From assembly GCA_900539425.1 (NCBI GenBank), contig UQBX01000010.1:1-64000 (forward strand): a DNA stretch of 64,000 nt, given 5' to 3'. The notes under the pieces were generated by a model that saw nothing but the letters and a program-made list of their open reading frames with translations, ran no database searches and was not told the origin of the DNA. Positions 26,259 through 34,544 of this stretch are shown piece after piece. Position 1 is the stretch's first letter. Every line of letters begins with the position of its first letter. Made by a program: the position numbers and the translations under genes. The stretch comes from an uncultured Oscillospiraceae bacterium. Lineage in GTDB: Bacteria; Bacillota; Clostridia; Oscillospirales; Acutalibacteraceae.

Positions 26259-27188
26259 TTGTTCCAAAAAGATTTTGCACTTATAGGTTATGATAAAATA
26301 AGCGGAACAAGCGAAACAAACAAAACAGTACATTTTTTTCTTGATGATCATCGATTTGAAATCGTCTATAAAAATCCCGATGATAAAATAGCGCGTTTGA
26401 AAGAATTCAACGCTGTTTTATCTCCGGATTTCAGTATGTATACGGAAATGCCTGTTGCTTTGCAACTCTATAACTGCTTTCGTAACCGTTGGACAGGCGC
26501 GTATTTACAGCAAAACGGCATAACCGTCATACCTACGGTGCGTTGGGGAAGTCTTGAAAGTTTTAACTTTTGCTTTGACGGCATTGAAAAAGGTTGTATA
26601 TTTGCGGTTTCAACGCTCGGCGTAAAGAATGAAAAATCTCATTTCATGCTTGGCTACAATGAGATGCGCCGGCGCATAAAGCCTGAAAAAATCATCTGCT
26701 ACGGAAAGACTTTTGCCCATATAAAAGGCGATATAATAGAAGTCGATTATGCCGAAACGAACAATCTTGATAAAGGTTTTTGCATAAAAAAGTTTTACGG
26801 CTTTATCACACCTATTCAAAAGGGCGGTGGTTCGGCGTTAGGAAGAAATTCTGCAAATCCAAAACCTCAGGAAGAATATATACCCGGGCGAACTCTTAAT
26901 GAACTTCCAGAAAATGTTCGAGATTCATATAACAAATATCAAAAGAGCGGTTGAAAAGGCGCCAGAAGCGATCAAAGTCCTAAAACAAAGGGCGGCGGAG
27001 CATATGAAAATGAGCCACCAAAGTTGCCTAAATATGATGAACAAGGCAATAAAATACTTTATCGCGAATTTGACGCGAACAGTAAACTCGAAGGTTAACC
27101 AAGGGACAGGGAACGTTTCGTAAGAGGAAGCGATGGAAATACATATTATTCTGACGATCATTATGATACATTTTTCAAAATTATATAA
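26259..27188 (+). pseudogene. DUF4417 protein fused to barnase-like RNase toxin, broken by two stops
   Basis: The frame begins with TTG at 26259 without ribosome site, in the middle of a DUF4417-type domain (LSPDFSMYTEMP, IPTVRWGSLESF, IEKGCIFAVSTLGV, RIKPEKIICYG), so the 5' end is missing. After a Gly-rich linker the same frame runs on through TGA 26952-26954 and TAA 27096-27098 to a final TAA at 27186-27188. The tail contains ILYREFDAN, PRDRERFVRGSDG and YYSDDHYDTF, which line up with barnase around E73, R83, R87 and H102. All catalytic residues remain; only two nonsense codons (Trp-to-stop and Gln-to-stop are the simplest explanations) block it. The intact immunity gene follows 12 bases later. 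DUF4417 probably served as carrier domain. Confidence 0.8.
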
Positions 27189-27200
27189 AGGAGTTTGTAC

Positions 27201-27611
27201 ATGAATAAATTATACAGAATGACAATGGAAGAATTTGAAAAAAAGAAAATATTATATAAGTTTTTTGATACTAAATACATCGTTATGGACGGTGCCGGAA
27301 TAGAAACATATGAGCAGTATTTTGACAGATTGTGGGCAGTTTTTGGATTCAGTGATATTCCCGAAGGCTGGAAAAAAGACAATCATACAGAATATGATTT
27401 TATGACGGATATGGACGAATTACCTGAGGACAAATATGTTTTTGCGATAAAAAGTTATGAGCTTTTTTTCAAAAACAACTCCTTAGAAAGACTGAAAATC
27501 GAAAATAGATATGAAAACTATCTGCTCCCATTTTGGGATGAAGAAGTTGAGCATGTAGTTGTTGAGGGCAAGCGTAAGGATTTTAATATCTATCTCGTTT
27601 CAAACACTTAA
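27201..27611 (+). CDS. Barstar-like immunity protein
   Basis: A 136-residue acidic protein. Start ATG at 27201 with AAGGAG seven bases upstream. The pattern IVMDGAGIETYEQYFDRLW, then an acidic helix region with YDFMTDMDELP, and the ending LPFWDEEVEHVVVEGK with FNIYLV, resembles the barstar family of barnase inhibitors. Barstars fill the RNase active site with an acidic helix, in keeping with many Asp/Glu here. It directly follows the barnase-like toxin remnant, which strongly supports the pairing. The toxin is broken but this gene is intact, so it may persist as protection against incoming toxins. Confidence 0.75.
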   Translation: MNKLYRMTMEEFEKKKILYKFFDTKYIVMDGAGIETYEQYFDRLWAVFGFSDIPEGWKKDNHTEYDFMTDMDELPEDKYVFAIKSYELFFKNNSLERLKIENRYENYLLPFWDEEVEHVVVEGKRKDFNIYLVSNT

Positions 27612-27770
27612 ACTACGTGATTTAATTTTGGCGATTCTGAATGTGAGTTATCAGTCAGTATCTTTTTACAAGATTGTATTTTAGGAGAAGATCTGACGAA
27701 GTATTTTAGTAGAACAAAAAGCATTATTTGAGTACAACATTCAAAACTAAATGCAGTTAATATATAAATA

Positions 27771-27822
27771 AAAAATGAGGTAGAAGCCGTTTAGAAATTG
27801 AACCACCCCTACCTCATTTTTT
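27771..27822. terminator. Terminator-like inverted repeat
   Basis: AAAAATGAGGTAG (27771-27783) and CTACCTCATTTTT (27809-27821) form a perfect 13-bp stem with a 25-base loop and T-run; the loop is long for an intrinsic terminator but the position after the immunity gene fits. Confidence 0.55.
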
Positions 27823-28115
27823 AGTGCAAACAATATATAAATAGAATTTATCTCTTTTCCAAAGTTACAATTAACCGCTGCCAATACGAAATTATTGTAC
27901 TTTTCAATATCATTTAACATAAGTTTTTTTAGTTTGCCAGTAAGTAAGTATGAAATTTTGAATGCTGGATATCACTGTCAATAAAATAATAATCTTCCAC
28001 ATCCATACTATAATAATTCATTTTTTTTGGTAAGCAGTATGCATATAGAGAATGTCCCGCAACTGTTCAACCCTGTAATTAATAATTCCGTCAGGAAACA
28101 AATATACCTTATTTC
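27785..28115 (-). pseudogene. Decayed coding fragment with frameshifts
   Basis: The minus strand gives protein-like text that continues only by changing frame: FPDGIINYRVEQLRDILYMH, then MNYYSMDVEDYYFIDSDIQ up to LLAN and a stop, then KLKKLMLNDIEKYNNFVLAA. No single frame is longer than about 40 codons. I read this as one gene disrupted by indels; family unknown. Confidence 0.35.
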
Positions 28116-28319
28116 TTTATATGTGACTTATAATTATAATAACGCTTTTATTTTAACAAACCTACTTTGCATCACGAGCATTTTCTATTGAAATCTCTCA
28201 CAAGATGATTATTTACTGACATCTGAGAGCTTTTTTAAGTCTAAAAATAATGTTTATGAATATTCATCAATATACTATAGAATTTTAAATATTGTTTTGT
28301 TTATGTTATCCATTGGTAA

Positions 28320-28735
28320 ATGGGGGGGTGAAAAACAAGCAAAGACATAATTATTTGCAATATATATAAGAATATTAATAAATATATAAATTACTTTGAA
28401 AAAGATAACTTTGTTAACGCTGCTACAAAAATAATGTTTGTAGTGCAGTAGAACGAATAACACCATATCAATATTCAAGTTGGAGAGAAAGAGAATATTG
28501 GTCCGTGAATATCCAGCATTATCTTTTGAAAGCGTATAGAAAAAGTCAAGAATTCTATAATAACTATTAAAGAACTAATTCAATTGTAGAGTTAAGAAAA
28601 AATATTTATGTTATAAAAATTTCAATGACGCAGTAGAAGTTTTTTGCTTAATTAAAAAAGCGAACGAAGAATATGCAAAAAACTATTTGGTGACCGTGAA
28701 GAGCAAATTTAAATATTTTTTTTAATTTTGTTCCT
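28320..28735 (+). pseudogene. Possible decayed coding fragment
   Basis: Plus-strand pieces such as ERITPYQYSSWREREYW and LLKAYRKSQEFYNNY, ended by stops and followed by further short open bits, look like remains of a gene. AT-rich. No start, no ribosome site. The rest of 27823-28930 holds nothing else I can recognise. Confidence 0.25.
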
Positions 28736-28930
28736 CAGGTTATAAACTGAACAATAGATTGGACACATTAAGTTGATTTAATTTGTTCCTTATCAACCTT
28801 GTTTTCCTGTTTGGTTCCATAATAAAAGTTGGGATTAGAATCCAATCTCATTAAGTTAAAGAAAAAACGTAGTGGGAAGTGAACAAGGCCAGTAAAAATG
28901 GATAAAACGCAATCTAAACCACCAGTTAAA

Positions 28931-29062
28931 CTTGCGGCTTGCGCAGGCCCTAAAAGAGCCGTCTACTGGCTCGCCGACCGAAATGCATGGCATTTCAGTA
29001 CCCGGCTCACCGCTTTTTGCTAAAAACAGCCCACCGGGCTGTTTCCTAAACGCAAAAACCCT
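28931..29062 (+). repeat. Structured repeat element, copy B
   Basis: Contains the same 86-bp core (28967-29052) as copy A with four differences. Hairpins: GAGCC/GGCTC just before and into the core, GAAATGC/GCATTTC and ACAGCCC/GGGCTGT. Of the four substitutions, the change in the first core hairpin keeps it paired (G-T in A, A-T in B), which hints at selection for structure. The core is followed directly by tRNA-like sequence. Confidence 0.75.
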
Positions 29063-29087
29063 CACGGGTTCGAATCCCTACAACCCA
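29062..29087 (+). other. tRNA 3'-end-like fragment
   Basis: CTCACGGGTTCGAATCCCTA followed by CAACCCA resembles a T arm and acceptor 3' strand read on the plus strand. The stem is imperfect and no 5' half of a tRNA is present; instead repeat copy B lies upstream. Probably a tRNA fragment disrupted by the element. Confidence 0.4.
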
Positions 29088-29095
29088 AATATAAT

Positions 29096-29133
29096 AAAAA
29101 TACCAGAGCAGTAAAAACTACTCTGGTATTTTT
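29096..29133. terminator. Terminator of tRNA-Arg, bidirectional
   Basis: ATACCAGAG (29100-29108) pairs with CTCTGGTAT (29121-29129), flanked by A and T runs. It lies immediately after the 3' end of the leftward tRNA gene. Confidence 0.85.
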
Positions 29134-29209
29134 GGTACGCCGGAAGGGATTCGAACCCCCGACCTTCTGGTTCGTAGCCAGACACTCTATCCAACTGAGC
29201 TACCGGCGC
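29133..29209 (-). tRNA. tRNA-Arg (anticodon ACG)
   Basis: A 77-base cloverleaf with encoded CCA: acceptor GCGCCGG/CCGGCGT, D arm with AGCTCAGTTGG, anticodon stem TCTGG/CCAGA around the loop CTACGAA (anticodon ACG, reads CGN arginine codons after A-to-I editing), and T arm GGGGGTTCGAATCCC. A terminator follows at once. Its 3' two thirds are duplicated at 25972-26136, marking it as an integration site. Confidence 0.97.
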
Positions 29210-29310
29210 ATGCGAAATACACATAAACATACATACGTATATTTAACGCTCAAATAATATACCACATTGCAAAATAAAATGCAAGAGTTTTTTATATAAA
29301 ATAACTCTTA

Positions 29311-29763
29311 TTATGAGCTTTTTGTTTCGCTTTTTTTCTTTTCTAAGAAATTTTCTAATATATCTGCGGCCATTTTGCAAAGTTCGGGGCAGGGACGTTT
29401 TCTGTAGTATTCCGTTGTTCTCGGTTCGGGAGTTGGTGCTGAAATACTGTTTTTATCAAGCCCCAGAAGTTCTCTGCAAACTATTGAGCCGTTTTGCTTC
29501 CTGAATTCACCCGCAACTTCCTGTATCATTGCGTAAACGCTTGCTCTGCCTTCATCGCCGTACAGATTTGAAAGCACATAGGTCATTGCGGAAACAGTGC
29601 CGCAGACTTCTCTCAGCCTGCCCATGCCTCCGCAGAATCCTATTGTCTGCCTTTCAATAAGTGTTTCATCAAGCCCTATTTCATCACTGAAAGCAAGGGC
29701 AACTGCCTGAGCGCAGCCCTTGCCGGATAAAAACAATTCCTTCGCTTTATCGCCTTTACTCAT
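29311..29763 (-). CDS. C-GCAxxG-C-C family protein
   Basis: A 150-residue member of the C_GCAxxG_C_C family, putative redox- or metal-binding proteins common in anaerobes. The characteristic spaced cysteines are visible: GKGCAQAV near residue 17, GFCGGMGRLREVCG near 43-54, VCRELLG near 96 and PCPELC near 124-128. There is no signal peptide. The exact reaction is not known for the family. It overlaps the end of the upstream zinc-ribbon gene by eight bases, so the two are co-transcribed, although no functional link is obvious. Confidence 0.85.
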   Translation of the reverse strand: MSKGDKAKELFLSGKGCAQAVALAFSDEIGLDETLIERQTIGFCGGMGRLREVCGTVSAMTYVLSNLYGDEGRASVYAMIQEVAGEFRKQNGSIVCRELLGLDKNSISAPTPEPRTTEYYRKRPCPELCKMAADILENFLEKKKSETKSS

Positions 29764-30451
29764 TTTCCTGCGCTCCCTCTGTTGAGCTTTCCTGCTCAGG
29801 TATTGCTGTGAAGCGTGCTGTCAGACTCTTGTTAGAATCTACAGTGATTGAGTATTTAGTGCCTGATGCCACCTGTGCGCCGGTATCATTGTCATACCAG
29901 CCTACAAACTGATAACCTTCATCCGGAGTTGCAACAAGGGTGGCGCGCTTGCCGGCTTCAAATGTGCCGCTGCCTGAAACATTTCCGTTTCCGTCAATAT
30001 CTACTGAAACAGTGTAACGTGCAACTGTGGTAGTTATAACGGTGGTTGCTTCTGTGGTTCTTTCTGTTGTTTCTTCGGTTGTAGTTTCCGTAGTTGTTCT
30101 TCTATTTGTAGTTCTTTCCGTTTCCTCTTCTGTAATCTCTTCAGAAATGGAAACGGTTGGGCTTGTGGTTGTTTCGTCATCTTTGTTAACAACAGCCGCA
30201 ACAATTATGCCTACTATCATTGCAACCAAAATAACGGCAAGTACTATAATAATGATTAAGCTCTTTTTGTTTTTGAGCTTTTCATCATCTTCGTTTACTT
30301 CCTCCGGCTCGTCAAGCCTTTCCGGCGGTCTGTTTTCAATGTCATCATCTTCGGGAATTATTTCGCTGCTGTCATCAAAAAGGGGAGAGCCGCAATTCTC
30401 GCAGATATATCTGCCTTCATTATTATCAAAGCCGCAGTTTTTACATCTCAT
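29756..30451 (-). CDS. Zinc-ribbon membrane protein with extracellular InlB-type B-repeat
   Basis: A 231-residue one-pass protein. I start at ATG 30451 because the chain then opens with the zinc ribbon RCKNCGFDNN...YICENCG; the 22 codons further upstream look like leader. Order: cytosolic zinc ribbon (1-25), acidic linker, transmembrane helix (about 63-87), long Thr/Glu-rich stalk with many ETTTE-type repeats (~100-150), and an extracellular divergent InlB B-repeat (YTVSVDIDGNGNVSGSG, YQFVGWYDNDTGA). The stalk looks like a wall-spanning spacer. It could sense something outside, but no partner is visible. The plus-strand ORF over the Thr-rich DNA is a shadow. Confidence 0.75.
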   Translation of the reverse strand: MRCKNCGFDNNEGRYICENCGSPLFDDSSEIIPEDDDIENRPPERLDEPEEVNEDDEKLKNKKSLIIIIVLAVILVAMIVGIIVAAVVNKDDETTTSPTVSISEEITEEETERTTNRRTTTETTTEETTERTTEATTVITTTVARYTVSVDIDGNGNVSGSGTFEAGKRATLVATPDEGYQFVGWYDNDTGAQVASGTKYSITVDSNKSLTARFTAIPEQESSTEGAQENE

Positions 30452-30674
30452 ACTATAATTACATACCTTTCTTATATATAATTGATTTCCACAGCAAGTA
30501 TAACACAGAAAAAACAAAATAACAACACCATAAAAGTTAAAGAAAAGTTAATGGAATGATAATAATTTTTTACTAATTATACTTTTTGGTATTGACTTTT
30601 TGTCGATTTTATAATAAATTAGAGTAGTAGCAAATTGATTATGCTTAGTTTGTACTGAAAGGGGTACCAAAGTA

Positions 30675-31637
30675 ATGAAGAAAACAATTAAAACAATTCT
30701 CTGTGTTGTTCTGGTTGCTGCTTTCGTTCTTGCGCTTGCAGGCTGCGAAAAAATTAATTACATAACAGACGGAACAATTCAGGCAATCAAAGAGGTTCAG
30801 GACGGAACTTATAAAGATACCGGCGCAGAAGAGGAAACCGGCACATCTACTATTGATCCGTTCGTTGCAGATACTTACGGCGGCATCGAATTTGCCGACG
30901 AAGCTGCTGTTGTTGATTACTATGTTCAGTGCTACAACAACACAAAATCTCAGACTGCAAACTATAAAGACGCTGACGGCAATGCTGCAACTTACTATGC
31001 ACTTCTCGGCGAAGAGAAAATCAGCATTGAAAAGGTTCTTATTGAAGGTGCAGAAAACAGTGTTATCAACAATCTTGTTCCCACAATTGTTGACAGCCTT
31101 TTCTCTCCCAGCACATATGGTCTTCCTCCGTGTAACAACAGAGATCCTCAGCTTGACAACTCAAATCAGGATCCCGCAAATCCGGGTCAGTTCGATTTCA
31201 GACAGTCATATTTCACAGCTGAAGATTGCCAGGCATGCAATGTAGTTGATAACGGAGACGGCACTATCACAATCACAATTCAGCCTAAGGCTGGTCAGAT
31301 GTCTATGCGTGGTGAGGATTCACAGGGTAGATTCTTCGAGGTTCTCGGCGATATCGGCGCAACTGTAGATTCTATTTCTCAGCTTTCATGGGCAAGCGGC
31401 ACAACAGAAGAGAACTGTATTGTAAATTATGAAGGCGGCACAGGTACTGTTAAGATTGATACAGCTACAAACACTATCGTTGAGGCTGATTATCATATGG
31501 CAGTTGATGTATCTGTAAATCACGCTAACGTACTTGTAATCAAGGATAAGAGCGCATCTGTTCAGATTTCTTACGACATGCATTATCCTGCATCAGATCA
31601 GTATCTCCTTGACTCAAAGGGCATCACAAAAGCGTAA
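30675..31637 (+). CDS. Hypothetical lipoprotein
   Basis: A 320-residue lipoprotein with signal peptide and lipobox LAGC at about residue 24. Start ATG 30675 follows AAAGGGG. The mature protein is acidic, with an N-terminal helical part (VQCYNNTKSQTANYKDADG) and a beta-rich second half (ITIQPKAGQMSMRGEDSQG, VEADYHMAVDVSVNHANVLV). Codon use is that of a well-expressed gene (many GCT/GGC/CTT). No family recognised. A terminator follows, so it is monocistronic. A surface or solute-binding role is possible. Confidence 0.65.
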   Translation: MKKTIKTILCVVLVAAFVLALAGCEKINYITDGTIQAIKEVQDGTYKDTGAEEETGTSTIDPFVADTYGGIEFADEAAVVDYYVQCYNNTKSQTANYKDADGNAATYYALLGEEKISIEKVLIEGAENSVINNLVPTIVDSLFSPSTYGLPPCNNRDPQLDNSNQDPANPGQFDFRQSYFTAEDCQACNVVDNGDGTITITIQPKAGQMSMRGEDSQGRFFEVLGDIGATVDSISQLSWASGTTEENCIVNYEGGTGTVKIDTATNTIVEADYHMAVDVSVNHANVLVIKDKSASVQISYDMHYPASDQYLLDSKGITKA

Positions 31638-31672
31638 GTAAACAACAGCATAATTTATTTGAATTAAACCCA

Positions 31673-31697
31673 AAGCCGCCCGTTAGGGCGGCTTATT
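31673..31697 (+). terminator. Intrinsic terminator
   Basis: AAGCCGCCC-GTTA-GGGCGGCTT followed by a T-rich tail, after the lipoprotein gene. Confidence 0.88.
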
Positions 31698-31862
31698 GTT
31701 TTGCCTTTATTTAATGATTTTTGGAAGTAATAATTTTTATTTGTAGGTGTATTGGTTAAAATAAAATTCAATATATTATTGTTGAATAATGTTACACAGT
31801 ATGTTATTATTATCTAAATACCACGCTGTGCGGGGTATACAATGCGAATAGGAGAAAACATT

Positions 31863-33737
31863 ATGAGCGAACAGATGCCCAATATGGATTATGATGCAGA
31901 TGAAGTTATAAATGACTTCAAGGCAAAATTCAAATGGCCAAAAAAAGACGAGGTGGATGTTGTTGTAAAGCCGAGTAAAGTATGGCTCAGACTGCTTATT
32001 TCGGCGGTGCTTACAATAATTGCCGGTGGGGTAGTATATTATATGATGCTTCCCGCCATGAATTTCAAAGATATTAATATGTATATGTTTTTGATAATTC
32101 TTGTTGTGCTGTTTATGGTATTCTTTGCAATTGCATGCAAAGCAAATAAAAAGATAGAGCGCAGGGAATATGTCAAAAAGAAATCATTAGTTCCGATTAT
32201 TATCGTCGGCGTTATTATTGTAGTAACTGCTATCGGCTGGCTTTGCGGCGCCACAATATTCAGAGCGTCATCTTACAGCGAACTTTTACCTGTTACGGCA
32301 AGCGATTTTGAAACGGATGCCGAAAAACTTAGCGTAGACAGTGTTCCGCGTGTTGATGAATCACGTGCGCTCACTCTTGCTGACCAGCAGCTAGGTTCTC
32401 TTTCTGAATATAAGAGCCAGTATGTTGTTTCAAACACAACAACAATGATAAACTACAACGGCCGCCCGGTAAGAGTTGCATATCTTGAATATGCTGACGT
32501 GTTTAAATGGTTCAATAATACAAAAGAAGGCGTTCCCGCCTATATGATAATTGACCTTGTATCGCAGAAAGTTACTGTTGTAAACTGCGTTGAGAAGTTT
32601 GGTTCCTGCATTCAGTACAGCCCCACCGAACTCTTCAATGAAAAACTTATCAGACATATAAGATTTCAGTATCCCACTGAACTGCTTGATACACCTAATT
32701 TTGAAATAGACGACACAGGCCATCCTTACTGGATCACACCTGTTCTTGATAAAACGATCGGCCTTTTCGGAGGCAACGATGTTAAGGGCGCAATCATTAC
32801 AGATGCTCTCAGCGGCGAAAGCAGTTATTATTCAATTGATGAGATCCGTTCAGATGAAAACCTGCAGTGGATAGATGTTGTTTATCCTGCAAGCCTCCTT
32901 ATTGAACAGTACGATTATTACGGAAAATTCCAGAACGGTTTCTGGAACTCAATTATCTTCCAGAATGATGTAAGCCAGGCTTCACAGGGATACGGCTACA
33001 TTGCAATGGATGACGACGTGTGGATCTATACCGGCGTAACATCTTCTGAGTCGGATGCGTCAAACTTTGGTTTCATACTCAGCAACCAGCGTACAAAAGA
33101 AACAAGATATTATGAGGCAGGCGGCGCCATCGAATCTGCGGCTCAGCAGTCTGCGGAGGACGCAGTACAGAACTATCAGTATGCCGCAACATTCCCCATA
33201 CTGCTTGATATTGAAGGCCAGCCCACTTATTTCATGAGCCTTTACGGAACAAGTAATACTGTAAAGGGTTATGCACTTGTAAATCTTGCTGACAAGACCA
33301 TTGTAGGCACAGGTATTGTTGATGAGATGAAGAGTGATGCTAAGGCACTTAACGCTGCGGTTGAAAATTATATTCAGGCTCTTAAAGATAAGAATATCAT
33401 AAATTCAAATATTGATATGAATGAATATCTTGTTGACGAGACTGATGAAAATCAGGGTGGCACAGCTTCTCAAACTCCTGATTCCAATGGTGCTGAAACA
33501 CCACAGACCACACCATCTCAGACAGGTTCTCAGGTAACGGGAGAGGTTGCTTCAATACTCACTTCGGTAAATGACGGAAACACTTATTATTACCTGCAGA
33601 TAAACGGAACTTATTATTATATCAGCGTTGCTGACTGTATGGATGTTCTGCTTGTTAAAACGGGTGATACGGTTACGGTTACCGTAGGCGGTGAAGCTGA
33701 AGGCAGCTTTGTTCCGGCTTCCGATGTTGAAGTTTAA
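31863..33737 (+). CDS. Large three-pass membrane protein, unknown function
   Basis: A 624-residue protein started at ATG 31863 behind AGGAG (an ATG at 31842 lacks one). Residues 1-40 are a cytosolic acidic/basic head; three transmembrane helices at about 41-63, 74-93 and 108-131; then a ~430-residue extracytoplasmic domain rich in Asp, Tyr and beta strands (HPYWITPVLDKTIGLFGG, FWNSIIFQNDVSQASQGYG), a Ser/Thr/Gln/Pro linker (~535-565) and a small C-terminal beta domain with NGTYYYISVADC. Not recognised. It has its own transcription unit and a strong terminator; an envelope-maintenance or signalling role is a guess. Confidence 0.6.
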   Translation: MSEQMPNMDYDADEVINDFKAKFKWPKKDEVDVVVKPSKVWLRLLISAVLTIIAGGVVYYMMLPAMNFKDINMYMFLIILVVLFMVFFAIACKANKKIERREYVKKKSLVPIIIVGVIIVVTAIGWLCGATIFRASSYSELLPVTASDFETDAEKLSVDSVPRVDESRALTLADQQLGSLSEYKSQYVVSNTTTMINYNGRPVRVAYLEYADVFKWFNNTKEGVPAYMIIDLVSQKVTVVNCVEKFGSCIQYSPTELFNEKLIRHIRFQYPTELLDTPNFEIDDTGHPYWITPVLDKTIGLFGGNDVKGAIITDALSGESSYYSIDEIRSDENLQWIDVVYPASLLIEQYDYYGKFQNGFWNSIIFQNDVSQASQGYGYIAMDDDVWIYTGVTSSESDASNFGFILSNQRTKETRYYEAGGAIESAAQQSAEDAVQNYQYAATFPILLDIEGQPTYFMSLYGTSNTVKGYALVNLADKTIVGTGIVDEMKSDAKALNAAVENYIQALKDKNIINSNIDMNEYLVDETDENQGGTASQTPDSNGAETPQTTPSQTGSQVTGEVASILTSVNDGNTYYYLQINGTYYYISVADCMDVLLVKTGDTVTVTVGGEAEGSFVPASDVEV

Positions 33738-33759
33738 TATAACGTATATAAATGATAAG

Positions 33760-33836
33760 GCTCCGGCAGAAATGCCGGAGCTTTGCTTTGTGTTGTTAAA
33801 AATTAAAGCCGCCGTTTGCAAACGGCGGGGGCTTTT
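33760..33836. terminator. Two adjacent terminators between convergent genes
   Basis: GCTCCGGCA-GAAA-TGCCGGAGC at 33760-33781 ends the rightward gene; a second GC-rich stem built on GCCGTTTGCAAACGGC (33811-33826), flanked by AAAGCC and GGCTTT, serves either direction. Confidence 0.82.
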
Positions 33837-33846
33837 TATATATAAA

Positions 33847-34425
33847 TTATATGTTATATGTCATGACTGTTTCGAAAAACTGAGTGTTAAGAAACTGCCT
33901 TGAATATCCTGTTTCAAAACCCTCGCTTTCGAATGTATCAATAAAGCGTTTTGAAAAAGTTTCATATACAAGAACAAAATTTTCTTTCTCTGCTCTGTCT
34001 TTGCAAATTTTGATTATATCCTCGATTTCTTTTTCGGACACATCGGGTGTGGAGTAAATAGTAAGTAAGCGTTTCCCGAACTGCTCCGGTACCACAATAT
34101 TTATTATGTTCTGAACAACTTCCATATGATTTAGTATATTATATGAATATTTGTTCATCCTTAATGATAAACCATGCTTTCCCGGAAATTTGTATACAAA
34201 GTTATCAGGATTTCTGAGAACCGCAACAACATTTTTGCTGCCCGTGTTTATAAGTTCTCCCGTGACACTCCACTTTTCAAGATAATACTTAAAATATTTT
34301 TCTATAAATTCTGCCCTTTTGGATTTGATAGGGCACATAAACATAAAAAGTGGGTCTTTAATAAAAATACGGGCGTTTTCGCCGGGAAGCGAGGATATAT
34401 TAACTTGTGCTTTGCTGTTTTCCAT
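33847..34425 (-). CDS. Hypothetical protein, acetyltransferase-like end
   Basis: A 192-residue soluble protein. The first half (ARIFIKDPLFMFMCPI, FIEKYFKYYLEKW) is not recognised. The second half alternates strands and helices and ends with IDTFESEGFETGYSRQFLNT, which recalls the last strands of GNAT acetyltransferases, but the acetyl-CoA loop is not clear. It may be a degenerate or distant GNAT. Upstream ribosome site is GAGAGGAT. The gene is monocistronic, convergent with the 31863 gene. Confidence 0.5.
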   Translation of the reverse strand: MENSKAQVNISSLPGENARIFIKDPLFMFMCPIKSKRAEFIEKYFKYYLEKWSVTGELINTGSKNVVAVLRNPDNFVYKFPGKHGLSLRMNKYSYNILNHMEVVQNIINIVVPEQFGKRLLTIYSTPDVSEKEIEDIIKICKDRAEKENFVLVYETFSKRFIDTFESEGFETGYSRQFLNTQFFETVMTYNI

Positions 34426-34544
34426 GTTATCCTCTCTTTTTTGTAGTAATAATATATTAACCTATAAAATCTTCGCTTGCAATATTATTAATAAAAATTA
34501 ACAGAATATACAAATTTCATTTAATTATAAATAAGTGATTGCTG

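Noticed and set aside
26952..27098. Stop-codon recoding to read through TGA and TAA in the toxin
   Set aside because: Different stop codons are involved, no recoding structure is seen, and normal genes in the window use all three stops; loss of function is simpler.
28932..29114. 60-codon frame over repeat copy B
   Set aside because: It is a translation of the structured repeat and the tRNA-like tail; copy A differs in frame context, so coding conservation is not supported.
30027..30458. 143-codon plus-strand frame rich in Val and Ser
   Set aside because: It mirrors the Thr/Glu-repeat stalk of the zinc-ribbon protein, whose domains are recognisable on the minus strand.
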